64,000 nucleotides of DNA from Paucimonas sp. Lineage in GTDB: Bacteria > Pseudomonadota > Gammaproteobacteria > Pseudomonadales > Pseudomonadaceae. The position numbers were made by a program, and so were the translations under genes. The notes beneath the pieces are model-generated. The model searched no databases, was not told where the DNA came from, and saw only the letters and a program-made list of their open reading frames with translations. The stretch is from the NCBI GenBank assembly GCA_031253995.1, contig JAIRVG010000038.1, forward strand, positions 1 through 64,000, in the 5' to 3' direction. Position 1 is the stretch's first letter, and each line of letters begins with the position of its first letter. Shown here in pieces: positions 31,711-40,135 of this stretch.

Positions 31711-31793
31711 TCTTCGAGGGTAAACCCGCACCCAAGGAACACCGCTACCCTGTGGGAGCGGGTTCACCCGCGAAAGGCCGCAACGCGGCCCCG
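31711..31793. repeat. REP pair between EAL and MATE genes
   Basis: A decayed left copy (CGAGGGTAAACCCGCACCC) and an intact inverted copy (TGTGGGAGCGGGTTCACCCG) are followed by a GGCCGCAACGCGGCC hairpin. Confidence 0.75.
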
Positions 31794-31797
31794 CACA

Positions 31798-33186
31798 TCA
31801 AACCGACACCACCACCCCATCGGCCTTGCGCGCCTTGCCCAGCATCCGCTTGGTCCGCCATTCGAAACCAATGGTCAGTGCAACCGCCGCACAGGCCAGT
31901 CCCAAGGCCAGCCCCCACCACACACCCACCGCGCCACCGCCGAGGGTGAAGGTGAACAGCCAGGCGCTGGGCGCCCCCACCAGCCAATAGCAGCACAGGC
32001 CGATGAGGAAGGTGGTCTTGGCATCCTTCAGCCCGCGGATCGAGCCCATGGCGATGGTCTGCATGCCATCGAACAGCTCGAACCAGGCCGCCACCATCAA
32101 CAGGCTCACCGCCAGCTGGAAGATCGCCGCGAAGGCCGGGTCGTCGCGGTCGATGAACAAGGCCACCAGTGTGTCGGGCAGCAGCCAGAACAACGCCGCG
32201 AAAGCGAACATGATCATCGCCCCGAAGCCGATGCCCACTCGCCCGGCGCTGCGCGCGGCCAACAGGTTGCCGCCGCCGTAATACAGCCCCACGCGCATGG
32301 TCACTGCGTAGGAAAGGCCCGTTGGGACCATGAACGCGGTGGAGACGATCTGCAGGGCGATCTGGTGCGCCGCAAGCTCAGTGCTGCCCAGCACCCCCAT
32401 GCACAGGGCGGCGAAGGCAAACAGGCCGACCTCCACCATGTAGGTGCCGCCGATCGGCAGGCCCAGGCGCCACAGCTCGCGCAGCGTGGGCAGGGATGGG
32501 CGCGACAGGCCCTTGCGCAGCGGGTAGTCGGCATAGGCCTTGTGCCAGCGGATGTACAGGGCCAGCGCGATGGCCATGCCCATCGACACCACCGCCGTGA
32601 CCAGGCCGATGCCCATCAGGCCCAGCTTGGGCAGGCCGAACATGCCCTCGATCAGCGCGTGGTTGAACACATAGTTGAGCACCGTGCCCACCAGGCTGAT
32701 GACCATCACCGGCGTCGAGCGGCCCAGAGCGCTGGTGAAGCCACGCAGGGCCATGAAGGTCAGGTAGCCGGGCAGGGCCAGCGGCAGCAGGGTGAGGAAC
32801 TCCATCGCCGAGGCGACGTTCTCCGGTTGCTGGCCAAACAGCAGCAGGGCAGGCTCCAGATTCCACAGCACCAGCGCCGCCACCAGCGCCAGGCCCCAGG
32901 CCAGCCACAGACCGTTCTGCGCCAGACGGGTCGCGCCGGGAACATCGCCTGCGCCCTGGCGGATGGCGACCAGCGTACCGACCGCGGCGATGACGCCCAG
33001 GCAGAAGATCGACACGAAGGAATAGCTGGCCGCCCCCAACCCGCCCCCGGCCAAGGCCTGGGGGCTGATGCGCGCCATCATCAGGGTGTCGGTCAGCACC
33101 ATCAGCATGTGCGCCAACTGCGAGGCGATCAGCGGGCCGGCCAGGCGCAGCAGAGCCTTGAGTTCGGTGGTGGGCGCGACGTGCAT
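31798..33186 (-). CDS. MATE-family multidrug/Na+ antiporter (NorM-like)
   Basis: A 462-residue inner-membrane efflux protein with about 12 hydrophobic helices in two MATE halves: LLRLAGPLIASQLAHMLMV, then TLMMARIS early; SIRGLKDAKTTFLIGLCCYW late. It should expel cationic drugs using Na+ or H+. The start MHVAPTTEL is used; the frame is open 31 codons further. Divergent from a LysR gene that may regulate it. Confidence 0.9.
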   Translation of the reverse strand: MHVAPTTELKALLRLAGPLIASQLAHMLMVLTDTLMMARISPQALAGGGLGAASYSFVSIFCLGVIAAVGTLVAIRQGAGDVPGATRLAQNGLWLAWGLALVAALVLWNLEPALLLFGQQPENVASAMEFLTLLPLALPGYLTFMALRGFTSALGRSTPVMVISLVGTVLNYVFNHALIEGMFGLPKLGLMGIGLVTAVVSMGMAIALALYIRWHKAYADYPLRKGLSRPSLPTLRELWRLGLPIGGTYMVEVGLFAFAALCMGVLGSTELAAHQIALQIVSTAFMVPTGLSYAVTMRVGLYYGGGNLLAARSAGRVGIGFGAMIMFAFAALFWLLPDTLVALFIDRDDPAFAAIFQLAVSLLMVAAWFELFDGMQTIAMGSIRGLKDAKTTFLIGLCCYWLVGAPSAWLFTFTLGGGAVGVWWGLALGLACAAVALTIGFEWRTKRMLGKARKADGVVVSV

Positions 33187-33341
33187 TGGGATGTCCTTCT
33201 TCCTGATTCTATTGAGCGAGCCGTCGATTCTGAGGCTTCGGTCAAGTTTGCACAAAAGGATAAAAGCGATCGTTGGCATGAGTTGAACTCATGTATATAG
33301 GTGTCCACGATTTCATTTTCGCCCCGCAGGGCAGGTGCCAG

Positions 33342-34289
33342 ATGTCTCGTCAGCTTCCTCCTCTCTATGCGCTACGCGCATTCGAAGCCGCCGCTCGGCT
33401 GAGCTCGTTCACCCGCGCCGGTGAAGAGCTGTCCATCACCCAGAGCGCGGTCAGCCGGCACATCCGTACCCTGGAGGATCACTTCGCCTGCCGCCTGTTC
33501 GTGCGCAACGGTCGCAGCCTGCAACTGACCGAGGCGGCGCGGGTGCTGTTGCCCGGCGTGCGTGAAGGCTTCAGCGCCCTGGAGCGGGCCTGCGACACGC
33601 TGCGCGGCGAAGACGACATCCTGCGCATGAAGGCGCCATCGACATTGACCATGCGCTGGCTGCTGTCGCGCTTGAGCCAGTTCCGCCACTTGCAGCCGGG
33701 CAACGAAGTGCAACTGACCAGCGCCTGGATGGACGTGGACCATGTGGACTTCAACCAAGAGCCGTTCGACTGCGCCGTGTTGCTCAGCGATGGGGTGTTC
33801 CCGGCGGACTGGGAAGTGCGGCGGCTGTTCGCCGAGCTGCTGATCCCGGTAGGCGCGCCGGGCCTGCTCGAGGAAGGCCCATGGGACGAGCGGCGTCTGG
33901 CCGGCATCGAGTTGCTGCACCCGACGCCCGACAAGCGCGATTGGCGCGCCTGGCTGGAACGCATGGGGCTGTCCGACAAGGTCTCGCTCAAGGGCGGGCA
34001 GGTGTTCGATACCCTGGAGCTGGGCATGATCGCCGCTGCCCGTGGCTATGGCATCTCAATGGGGGATCTTTTGATGGTGGCCGAGGATGTCGCCCAGGGG
34101 CGCCTGAGCCTGCCGTGGCCGACGGCGGTGCCCAGTGGCATGGATTACTACCTGGTATGGCCCCGGACGCGGCCGGGTGGGGAGCGCTTGCGTCGCTTGA
34201 GCCAGTTCTTGCAGGAGGAGGCGGCTGCGATGAACCTGCCGGATGTGCGCATTCTCGAGGCTCCGGCGGCGGCTCCATTTTCGCCGTAG
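33342..34289 (+). CDS. LysR-family regulator (GcvA-like)
   Basis: A 315-residue regulator starting MSRQLPPLYALRAFEAAARL, with the LysR helix-turn-helix (RAGEELSITQSAVSRHIRTL) and an effector domain similar to the GcvA/AmpR group (LKAPSTLTMRWLL-like segment KAPSTLTMRWLLSRL). It is divergent from the MATE gene and followed by REP repeats before hglS. Targets may be the pump or the downstream lysine genes. Confidence 0.88.
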   Translation: MSRQLPPLYALRAFEAAARLSSFTRAGEELSITQSAVSRHIRTLEDHFACRLFVRNGRSLQLTEAARVLLPGVREGFSALERACDTLRGEDDILRMKAPSTLTMRWLLSRLSQFRHLQPGNEVQLTSAWMDVDHVDFNQEPFDCAVLLSDGVFPADWEVRRLFAELLIPVGAPGLLEEGPWDERRLAGIELLHPTPDKRDWRAWLERMGLSDKVSLKGGQVFDTLELGMIAAARGYGISMGDLLMVAEDVAQGRLSLPWPTAVPSGMDYYLVWPRTRPGGERLRRLSQFLQEEAAAMNLPDVRILEAPAAAPFSP

Positions 34290-34323
34290 TGCCTGATAGC
34301 GTCTGGGGTTGTTTCGCAGCCTT

Positions 34324-34391
34324 TTCGCGGCACAAGGCCGCTCCTACAGAAGCGCTGTGCGTGTCTGCAGGAGCGGCCTTGTGCCGCGAAA
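34324..34391. repeat. Inverted REP-like pair (GGCACAAGGCCGC type)
   Basis: TTCGCGGCACAAGGCCGCTC at 34324 and its full inverted copy GAGCGGCCTTGTGCCGCGAA at 34371-34390 form a long stem between two convergent genes. It can act as a bidirectional transcription block. Confidence 0.8.
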
Positions 34392-34403
34392 GACAGGCTC
34401 AGA

Positions 34404-35789
34404 TCACTTGAAGTCCAGGTTCAACGCCTGGGCGCAGGCCTGCAGCGAACGCTGTTCGCTCTGGGCATACAACGCCAGTTCATCCTGCACCTTCATTTGC
34501 AGTGCCGCTTCGAAGGCGTCGCGGTTGGCGTTGCTGCCGTACTCGGTCTGGGCATCGTCGCCCAGGTTGGACTGGAAGATTCCGGCGGCGCTGACCGGCA
34601 GGAAGTCTTCGTACACCAGCGCCTCGAAATGCACGTGGCCGGCATCGATCAGGCCTTGCAAGGTGGTCGGACGTTCTTGCTGGTCGCGGGCGGCCAGGCC
34701 CTTTTCGGTAGCGAAGTAGCGGAAGTACGCCAGCCCTTGCTCGCGCATTTGCGCCAGATCATCCGGGAACTCGGCGAACTGCGCCTTGAGCAGCGCCCTG
34801 TAGCGCTCGGCGTTGGCTTCGGCCGGCGCGCCGCCCAGGGCCTCACGGGTGGCGTCGAGCAGGCGGTCATAGAGCTGGCGACCCTTGGGGGTCAGTGCCG
34901 CACCGCGTTGTTCGATCTCGCCGAAACGCGCGGTATGGCTGCCTTGCGCATCACTGAAGGCGACCTTTTCCTGCAGGGCCTTGAAGCTGGTCTGGCGCAG
35001 CAAGATCGGGTGTCGGCGGGTGGGCGGGCCTTCGACCACAGCCTTGGGCGGAATGCCTTTGGCCGGCATGCCCACCTGGATGGCGTCGATGTCCAGGGTA
35101 CGTGGGGTCAGGTGGTTGATGTGCGGGCCCTTGAAGGCCACCACGTCGGCGATCAGGCGGTGCTGGTCGTGTAACTGCTGGTACTGCTCGGCCGTGACGG
35201 TGGCGTCCTGGTGCCAGCGGAAGGTGTGCAGCGCCTCCTGCACGAAGGTCTCGGCGTCGCTGGCGCTCAGGCCCCCGTCGCGCTCGCATTGGGCGATCAG
35301 CTCCCGCACACGCGGGGTGAAGATCTTGCGCTTGGCCAGGATGCCTTGGGCCAGCTCGCGCAACTGCGGGTTGTCGATCAGCTCCAGGCGCAACAACGAG
35401 GTGAACACACGGAACGGGCTGATGTGCAGGGACTGTTCGTGCACGGCACGGAACGCGGTGGAATGCACAGGCACCCCGGCGCTGCTCAGGTCGTAGTAGC
35501 CGACCGGCTCCATGCCCATGACCGCGAACAGGCGGGCGATAGTGGCCAGCTCCTCGGCGGTGCCGACGCGGATGGCGCCGTGGCGCTCCTGGTCGAGGCG
35601 CTCGATTTCACCGGTCCAGCGCAGGGCCTCGGCGACCTTGGGTTGCTGGGTCATGACCTGCTGGTTGATTTCGCTCACCAGCTCCAGCAGCGTGCCGTAC
35701 AGGGGCACTTCCTGTTTGTACATGAGGGACATGGCGGCAGAGAACTGCGCGCGGATGCTGTCGGGGCTGACGAAATCGTGGGCGGGCAT
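34404..35789 (-). CDS. hglS: 2-oxoadipate dioxygenase/decarboxylase HglS (DUF1338, YdcJ)
   Basis: A 461-residue iron-dependent enzyme converting 2-oxoadipate to D-2-hydroxyglutarate in D-lysine/pipecolate breakdown, as shown for the P. putida protein. DUF1338 covers the chain; His70 (DQERHGAIRVG, with Arg74) and His226 (GPHINHLTPR) sit where HglS binds metal and substrate, and an acidic pair is at 291-293. A good AGGAAG precedes the ATG. Neighbouring amaB and amaA encode the upstream steps of the same pathway. Confidence 0.94.
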   Translation of the reverse strand: MPAHDFVSPDSIRAQFSAAMSLMYKQEVPLYGTLLELVSEINQQVMTQQPKVAEALRWTGEIERLDQERHGAIRVGTAEELATIARLFAVMGMEPVGYYDLSSAGVPVHSTAFRAVHEQSLHISPFRVFTSLLRLELIDNPQLRELAQGILAKRKIFTPRVRELIAQCERDGGLSASDAETFVQEALHTFRWHQDATVTAEQYQQLHDQHRLIADVVAFKGPHINHLTPRTLDIDAIQVGMPAKGIPPKAVVEGPPTRRHPILLRQTSFKALQEKVAFSDAQGSHTARFGEIEQRGAALTPKGRQLYDRLLDATREALGGAPAEANAERYRALLKAQFAEFPDDLAQMREQGLAYFRYFATEKGLAARDQQERPTTLQGLIDAGHVHFEALVYEDFLPVSAAGIFQSNLGDDAQTEYGSNANRDAFEAALQMKVQDELALYAQSEQRSLQACAQALNLDFK

Positions 35790-35931
35790 CGCTAGCTTCC
35801 TGAGGGTGAGTGAGTACCCTTACATGAAAGCTGGGAATGCACTTTCCCCACAAGCGAAAAAAAGTGCAGGTGTCATTCCTTTTTGGATCGACCTTTTGGC
35901 TGCGAATCCCTTGCCATCATTGAGGTGGTTT

Positions 35932-36024
35932 CTTCGCGGGTAAACCCGCTCCCACAGGTACAGCGGTGATAGTGAGACCGCTGGAGAACTTGTAGGAGCG
36001 GGTTTACCCGCGAAGAAGCCACCG
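35932..36024. repeat. REP pair (BIME) upstream of hglS, with the empty MITE site
   Basis: Two intact inverted REP cores, TTCGCGGGTAAACCCGCTCC and GGAGCGGGTTTACCCGCGAA, flank a spacer with CACAGGTACAGCGGTGATAG. The spacer is the uninterrupted counterpart of the site that holds the 52-bp insertion at 25070. Confidence 0.85.
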
Positions 36025-36063
36025 CGGAGCACGACCGCTGCCCGCACGATCGAGCCCCACCTA

Positions 36064-36954
36064 TCAGCCTTGCAACTGCTCTCTGATCCACTCCACCAAC
36101 GCCCGCACCTTCGGCACCTCCGCCGCATGTTCGGCGAATGCCAGGTAGTGTGCGCCGTTGCTTTTCATCGCATGGTTCCAGGCCATCACCAGGCTCCCGT
36201 CGGCCAGTTCCTTGGCGACCAGGTAGCGCGGCACCAACGCCACGCCGCAACCGGCCTGTGCCGCGCTCAGCGCCATATAGAAGGTGTCGAAGCGCGGCCC
36301 GTGGTAGCTGTTGTCGGTGTGCAGCCCTTGCTCCAGGAACCACTCGTGCCAGGCTTCCGGGCGTGAGGTGCTTTGCAGCAGCACCAGTTGCGCCACCGCA
36401 CTGGCGTCCTTGAGCTCGCGGCCTTGCAGAAGCTCCGGCGCGCACACCGGCACCACCTCTTCGCCGAACAGCTCCACGCAGGTGGCGCCCGGCCAGGTGC
36501 CCTGGCCGTAGAAGAACACCGCGTCCGCCGACCCCTGGAGCAGGGCGAAGGGTTCCATCTCGTTGCGGATGTCCAGGTGGATGTTCGGATAGCGTTTGCC
36601 GAAGCCTTTGAGGTGCGGAATCAACCAGCGCACGCCAAAACTCGGTTGGGTGGCTACCTTCAATACTTCGGTCTGCTCGCCGTAGGTCAGGACGTAGCGG
36701 CTGGACATGTCCACCTGGGTGAGGATCTTGTTGACCTCGGCCAGGTACAGCGAGCCGGCTGGCGTGAGCTGCAGCCGTCGGCGGATACGCAGGAACAGGT
36801 GGTGGCGCAGCATCTCTTCGAGCTGCGCGACCTGCTTGCTGACCGCACTCTGGGTCAGGTGAAGCTCTTCGGCCGCACGGGTGAAACTCAAGTGGCGGGC
36901 TGCGGCCTCGAAGCACTGCAGGGCGGTCATCGAGGGTACCAGGCGTTTGGACAT
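36064..36954 (-). CDS. LysR-family regulator divergent from amaB
   Basis: A 296-residue regulator (start MSKRLVPSMTALQCFEAAAR) with the LysR helix-turn-helix RAAEELHLTQSAVSKQVAQL and an effector domain of the GcvA-like group (TQPSFGVRWLIPHLKGFGKR). Its start is 136 bp from amaB in divergent orientation, so it is the likely activator of the lysine/pipecolate genes. The effector may be a pathway intermediate (inference). Confidence 0.9.
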   Translation of the reverse strand: MSKRLVPSMTALQCFEAAARHLSFTRAAEELHLTQSAVSKQVAQLEEMLRHHLFLRIRRRLQLTPAGSLYLAEVNKILTQVDMSSRYVLTYGEQTEVLKVATQPSFGVRWLIPHLKGFGKRYPNIHLDIRNEMEPFALLQGSADAVFFYGQGTWPGATCVELFGEEVVPVCAPELLQGRELKDASAVAQLVLLQSTSRPEAWHEWFLEQGLHTDNSYHGPRFDTFYMALSAAQAGCGVALVPRYLVAKELADGSLVMAWNHAMKSNGAHYLAFAEHAAEVPKVRALVEWIREQLQG

Positions 36955-37014
36955 AGCGGTCTCTACGGCAGGATGATCATTACCTGACGGAATGATATGC
37001 GGAATAAAGGTCGT

Positions 37015-37043
37015 TTGTTGCGCTAGTGTGATCGGATTAATAC
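37015..37043 (+). promoter_or_regulatory. Promoter of amaB
   Basis: TTGTTG at 37015-37020 and TAATAC at 37038-37043 are 17 bp apart, ending about 48 bp before the amaB ATG. The LysR gene starts on the other side. Confidence 0.6.
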
Positions 37044-37090
37044 TGATCCACATCAGGTTTTCAACCCTCCACCCCCTGTAGGAGAAGCAC

Positions 37091-38581
37091 ATGGTCGCTG
37101 GATTGCTCGAGCGCCTTGGCGTTGCCGCCGAGGCTTACACCCAGGGTGACTACCCTGTTCACACCCCGATCGACGGTAGCCAGATCGCCTCGGTGAAACT
37201 GCTCGGCAAGGCCGAGACCACTGCTCGCATCGACCAGGCCCACAAAGCCTTCGAAGCCTGGCGCAGCGTGCCGGCCCCGCGCCGTGGCGAGCTGGTGCGT
37301 CTGTTCGGCGAAGTGCTGCGTGCACACAAGGCCGAGCTGGGCGAACTGGTGTCCGTCGAGGCCGGCAAGATCACCCAGGAAGGCCTGGGCGAAGTGCAGG
37401 AAATGATCGATATCTGCGACTTCGCCGTTGGCCTGTCGCGTCAGCTGTACGGCCTGACCATCGCTTCCGAGCGCCCAGGCCACCACATGCGTGAGACCTG
37501 GCACCCGCTGGGCGTGGTCGGCGTCATCAGCGCCTTCAACTTCCCGGTCGCAGTCTGGGCGTGGAACACCGCGCTGGCGCTGGTCTGTGGCAACGCCGTG
37601 GTGTGGAAACCGTCCGAAAAGACCCCGCTGACCGCCCTGGCCTGCCAGGCCCTGTTCGAAAAAGCCCTGAAAGCCTTTGGCGATGCGCCGCAAGGCCTGA
37701 GCCAACTGGTGATCGGCGGCCGCGAAGCCGGCGAAGCCCTGGTGGACGACCCGCGTGTGCCGCTGGTCAGCGCCACCGGCAGCACCCGCATGGGCCGCGA
37801 AGTGGGCCCACGTGTGGCGGCCCGATTCGGCCGCAGCATTCTGGAGCTGGGTGGCAACAACGCCATGATCCTGGCCCCGAGCGCCGACCTGGACCTGGCT
37901 GTGCGCGGCATCCTGTTCTCCGCCGTCGGCACCGCAGGCCAGCGCTGCACCACGCTGCGTCGCCTGATCGTGCACCGCTCCATCAAGGACGAGGTGGTTG
38001 CCCGCGTCAAAGCGGCCTACGGCAAGGTACGCATTGGTGATCCACGTAAGGACAACCTGGTCGGCCCGCTGATCGACAAGCAGTCCTTCGATGCCATGCA
38101 AGGCGCGCTGGCCAAGGCCCGCGACGAAGGCGGCCAGGTGTTCGGCGGCGAGCGCCAACTGGCCAGCGAATACCCCAACGCGTACTACGTCTCGCCGGCC
38201 ATTGCCGAGATGCCGGGCCAGAGCGAAGTGGTGTGCCACGAAACCTTCGCGCCGATCCTCTACGTGCTGGCCTATGACGACTTCGAAGAGGCCCTGCGCC
38301 TGAACAACGAAGTGCCACAAGGCTTGTCCTCGTGCATCTTCACCACCGACCTGCGTGAGGCCGAGCGCTTCCAGAGCGCCTCGGGCAGCGACTGTGGCAT
38401 CGCCAACGTCAACATCGGCACCAGTGGTGCGGAGATCGGCGGTGCGTTCGGTGGCGAGAAGGAAACCGGCGGTGGCCGTGAGTCCGGCTCCGATGCCTGG
38501 AAAGGCTACATGCGTCGTCAGACCAACACCGTGAACTACTCGCGCGAGCTGCCGCTGGCGCAGGGCATTGTGTTCGACTGA
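37091..38581 (+). CDS. amaB: L-piperidine-6-carboxylate dehydrogenase
   Basis: A 496-residue NAD-dependent aldehyde dehydrogenase oxidising piperideine-6-carboxylate (2-aminoadipate semialdehyde) to 2-aminoadipate. ALDH motifs are FNFPVAVWAWNTA, SATGSTRMGREVG, LELGGNNAMIL with catalytic Glu and GQRCTTLRR with Cys286. It resembles the antiquitin (ALDH7) group. A GGAG site precedes the ATG. The neighbours amaA and hglS support the role. Confidence 0.94.
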   Translation: MVAGLLERLGVAAEAYTQGDYPVHTPIDGSQIASVKLLGKAETTARIDQAHKAFEAWRSVPAPRRGELVRLFGEVLRAHKAELGELVSVEAGKITQEGLGEVQEMIDICDFAVGLSRQLYGLTIASERPGHHMRETWHPLGVVGVISAFNFPVAVWAWNTALALVCGNAVVWKPSEKTPLTALACQALFEKALKAFGDAPQGLSQLVIGGREAGEALVDDPRVPLVSATGSTRMGREVGPRVAARFGRSILELGGNNAMILAPSADLDLAVRGILFSAVGTAGQRCTTLRRLIVHRSIKDEVVARVKAAYGKVRIGDPRKDNLVGPLIDKQSFDAMQGALAKARDEGGQVFGGERQLASEYPNAYYVSPAIAEMPGQSEVVCHETFAPILYVLAYDDFEEALRLNNEVPQGLSSCIFTTDLREAERFQSASGSDCGIANVNIGTSGAEIGGAFGGEKETGGGRESGSDAWKGYMRRQTNTVNYSRELPLAQGIVFD

Positions 38582-38617
38582 TGGTTTGAGGCTACAGGGC
38601 CGGGGGCATGGTCCCCG

Positions 38618-38718
38618 GTTCGCGGATGAACCCGCTCCCACAGGTACAACACGGTTTTAAGACCTGTGATGTCCCTGTGGGAGCGGGTTCACCCGCGAAT
38701 GGGCCGCACGGCGGCCCC
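38618..38718. repeat. REP pair between amaB and amaA
   Basis: TTCGCGGATGAACCCGCTCC and the inverted GGAGCGGGTTCACCCGCGAA enclose a CACAGGTACAACACGG spacer; a GGGCCGCACGGCGGCCC hairpin follows. REPs here lie inside what may be one amaB-amaA transcript. Confidence 0.8.
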
Positions 38719-38747
38719 AACAAGAACAAAATTGCTGGAGCCGGGCC

Positions 38748-40034
38748 ATGTCCGAATTGCGTCAAGAATGTCTGTGGGAGTTCGTCACCAAGCCGACCGT
38801 CGTTGCCCAGGCGTTGGCGGGTGAGCACAAGGCCGATGTCTGCGTGATCGGCGGTGGCATCACGGGGCTGTCCGCGGCGATCCACCTGCTCGAACAGGGC
38901 AAGTCGGTGATCCTGCTGGAGGCCTGGAAGATTGGCCATGGTGGCTCTGGACGCAACGTTGGTCTAGTCAACGCCGGCACCTGGATCCGTCCCGACGACG
39001 TCGAGGCGACCCTTGGCCTGGAGCAGGGCAGTCGCCTGAACAAAGCGCTCGGCGGGGCGCCTGCCGAAGTGTTCGCGATGATCGAGCGTCTCGGCATCGA
39101 CTGCCAGGCCCAGCACAAGGGCACGCTGCACATGGCGCACAACGCCACCGGCGTCGCCGACCTTGAGGCGCGCCACGCCCAGTGGAGCCGTCGTGGTGCG
39201 GATGTCGAGTTGCTGACTGGGGCCCGCTGCCAGGAGTACTGCGGTACCGACAAGATTTCCGCCGCGCTGCTCGACCGCCGCGCCGGCACCATCAACCCCA
39301 TGGCCTACACCCAGGGCCTGGCCGCTGCGGTGGCACACCTGGGTGGCCGGGTGTTCCAGCAGTCTTCAGTCGAAGGTCTGGAGCGCGACGGCGATGGCTG
39401 GCGAGTGAATACCGCGCGTGGTTCCGTGCGCGCCGACAAGGTGGTGATCTCCACCGGCGCCTACACCGAAGGCGAGTGGAGCAACCTGCAGAAGCATTTC
39501 TTCCGGGGTTATTACTACCAAGTGGCCTCCAAGCCACTGCAAGGTGCTGCGGCCGACAAGGTCCTGCCCCACGGCCAGGGCTCCTGGGACACCCGCACCG
39601 TGCTCAGCAGCATTCGCCGCGATGATCAGGGCCGTCTGCTGCTCGGCAGCCTTGGTCGGGTCGACAACAAGCCGGCGTGGTTCGTGCGCAGCTGGGCCGA
39701 CCGCATCCAGAGCCATTACTACCCGGAGCTGGGCAAGGTCGAGTGGGAGATGCACTGGACCGGTTGCATCGACTTCACGCCCGATCACCTGATGCGCCTG
39801 TTCGAGCCAGCCCCAGGGCTGGTGGCGGTGACTGGCTACAACGGCCGGGGCAACACCACCGGTACGGTGATTGGCCGTGCCTTCGCCGAGTTCCTACTCA
39901 AGGACGACCCGAACAGCCTGCCGATCCCGTTTTCGCCGATGAAACCGGTCAGCGCGCCGTCGCTGCGTACGGCCTTCTATGAGTCGGGCTTCTCGCTGTA
40001 CCACGCAGGACAATGCCTGCGGGTAGTGTTGTAA
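38748..40034 (+). CDS. amaA: L-pipecolate oxidase
   Basis: A 428-residue DAO-family flavoenzyme oxidising L-pipecolate to piperideine-6-carboxylate, the substrate of AmaB. The FAD motif CVIGGGITGLSAAIHL lies near residues 28-43 and the C-terminal FAD segment is VTGYNGRGNTTGTVIG. Membrane association and quinone or oxygen as acceptor are known for the family. It is 166 bp downstream of amaB with REPs between. Confidence 0.92.
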   Translation: MSELRQECLWEFVTKPTVVAQALAGEHKADVCVIGGGITGLSAAIHLLEQGKSVILLEAWKIGHGGSGRNVGLVNAGTWIRPDDVEATLGLEQGSRLNKALGGAPAEVFAMIERLGIDCQAQHKGTLHMAHNATGVADLEARHAQWSRRGADVELLTGARCQEYCGTDKISAALLDRRAGTINPMAYTQGLAAAVAHLGGRVFQQSSVEGLERDGDGWRVNTARGSVRADKVVISTGAYTEGEWSNLQKHFFRGYYYQVASKPLQGAAADKVLPHGQGSWDTRTVLSSIRRDDQGRLLLGSLGRVDNKPAWFVRSWADRIQSHYYPELGKVEWEMHWTGCIDFTPDHLMRLFEPAPGLVAVTGYNGRGNTTGTVIGRAFAEFLLKDDPNSLPIPFSPMKPVSAPSLRTAFYESGFSLYHAGQCLRVVL

Positions 40035-40046
40035 CCGCCTGGGCTC

Positions 40047-40111
40047 GTTCGCGGGTGAACCCGCTTCCGTAGGGGCAGCACCGCCCATGTAGGAGCGGGT
40101 TTACCCGCGAA
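40047..40111. repeat. REP pair after amaA
   Basis: TTCGCGGGTGAACCCGCTTC and GGAGCGGGTTTACCCGCGAA are inverted copies between the convergent amaA and channel genes. Confidence 0.8.
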
Positions 40112-40135
40112 AAGAGCCCGCACAAGACTGACTGC

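Noticed and set aside
37061..38641. A 526-codon open frame antisense to amaB
   Set aside because: It is the shadow of a GC-rich gene with all ALDH motifs on the plus strand; the antisense product has no family similarity.
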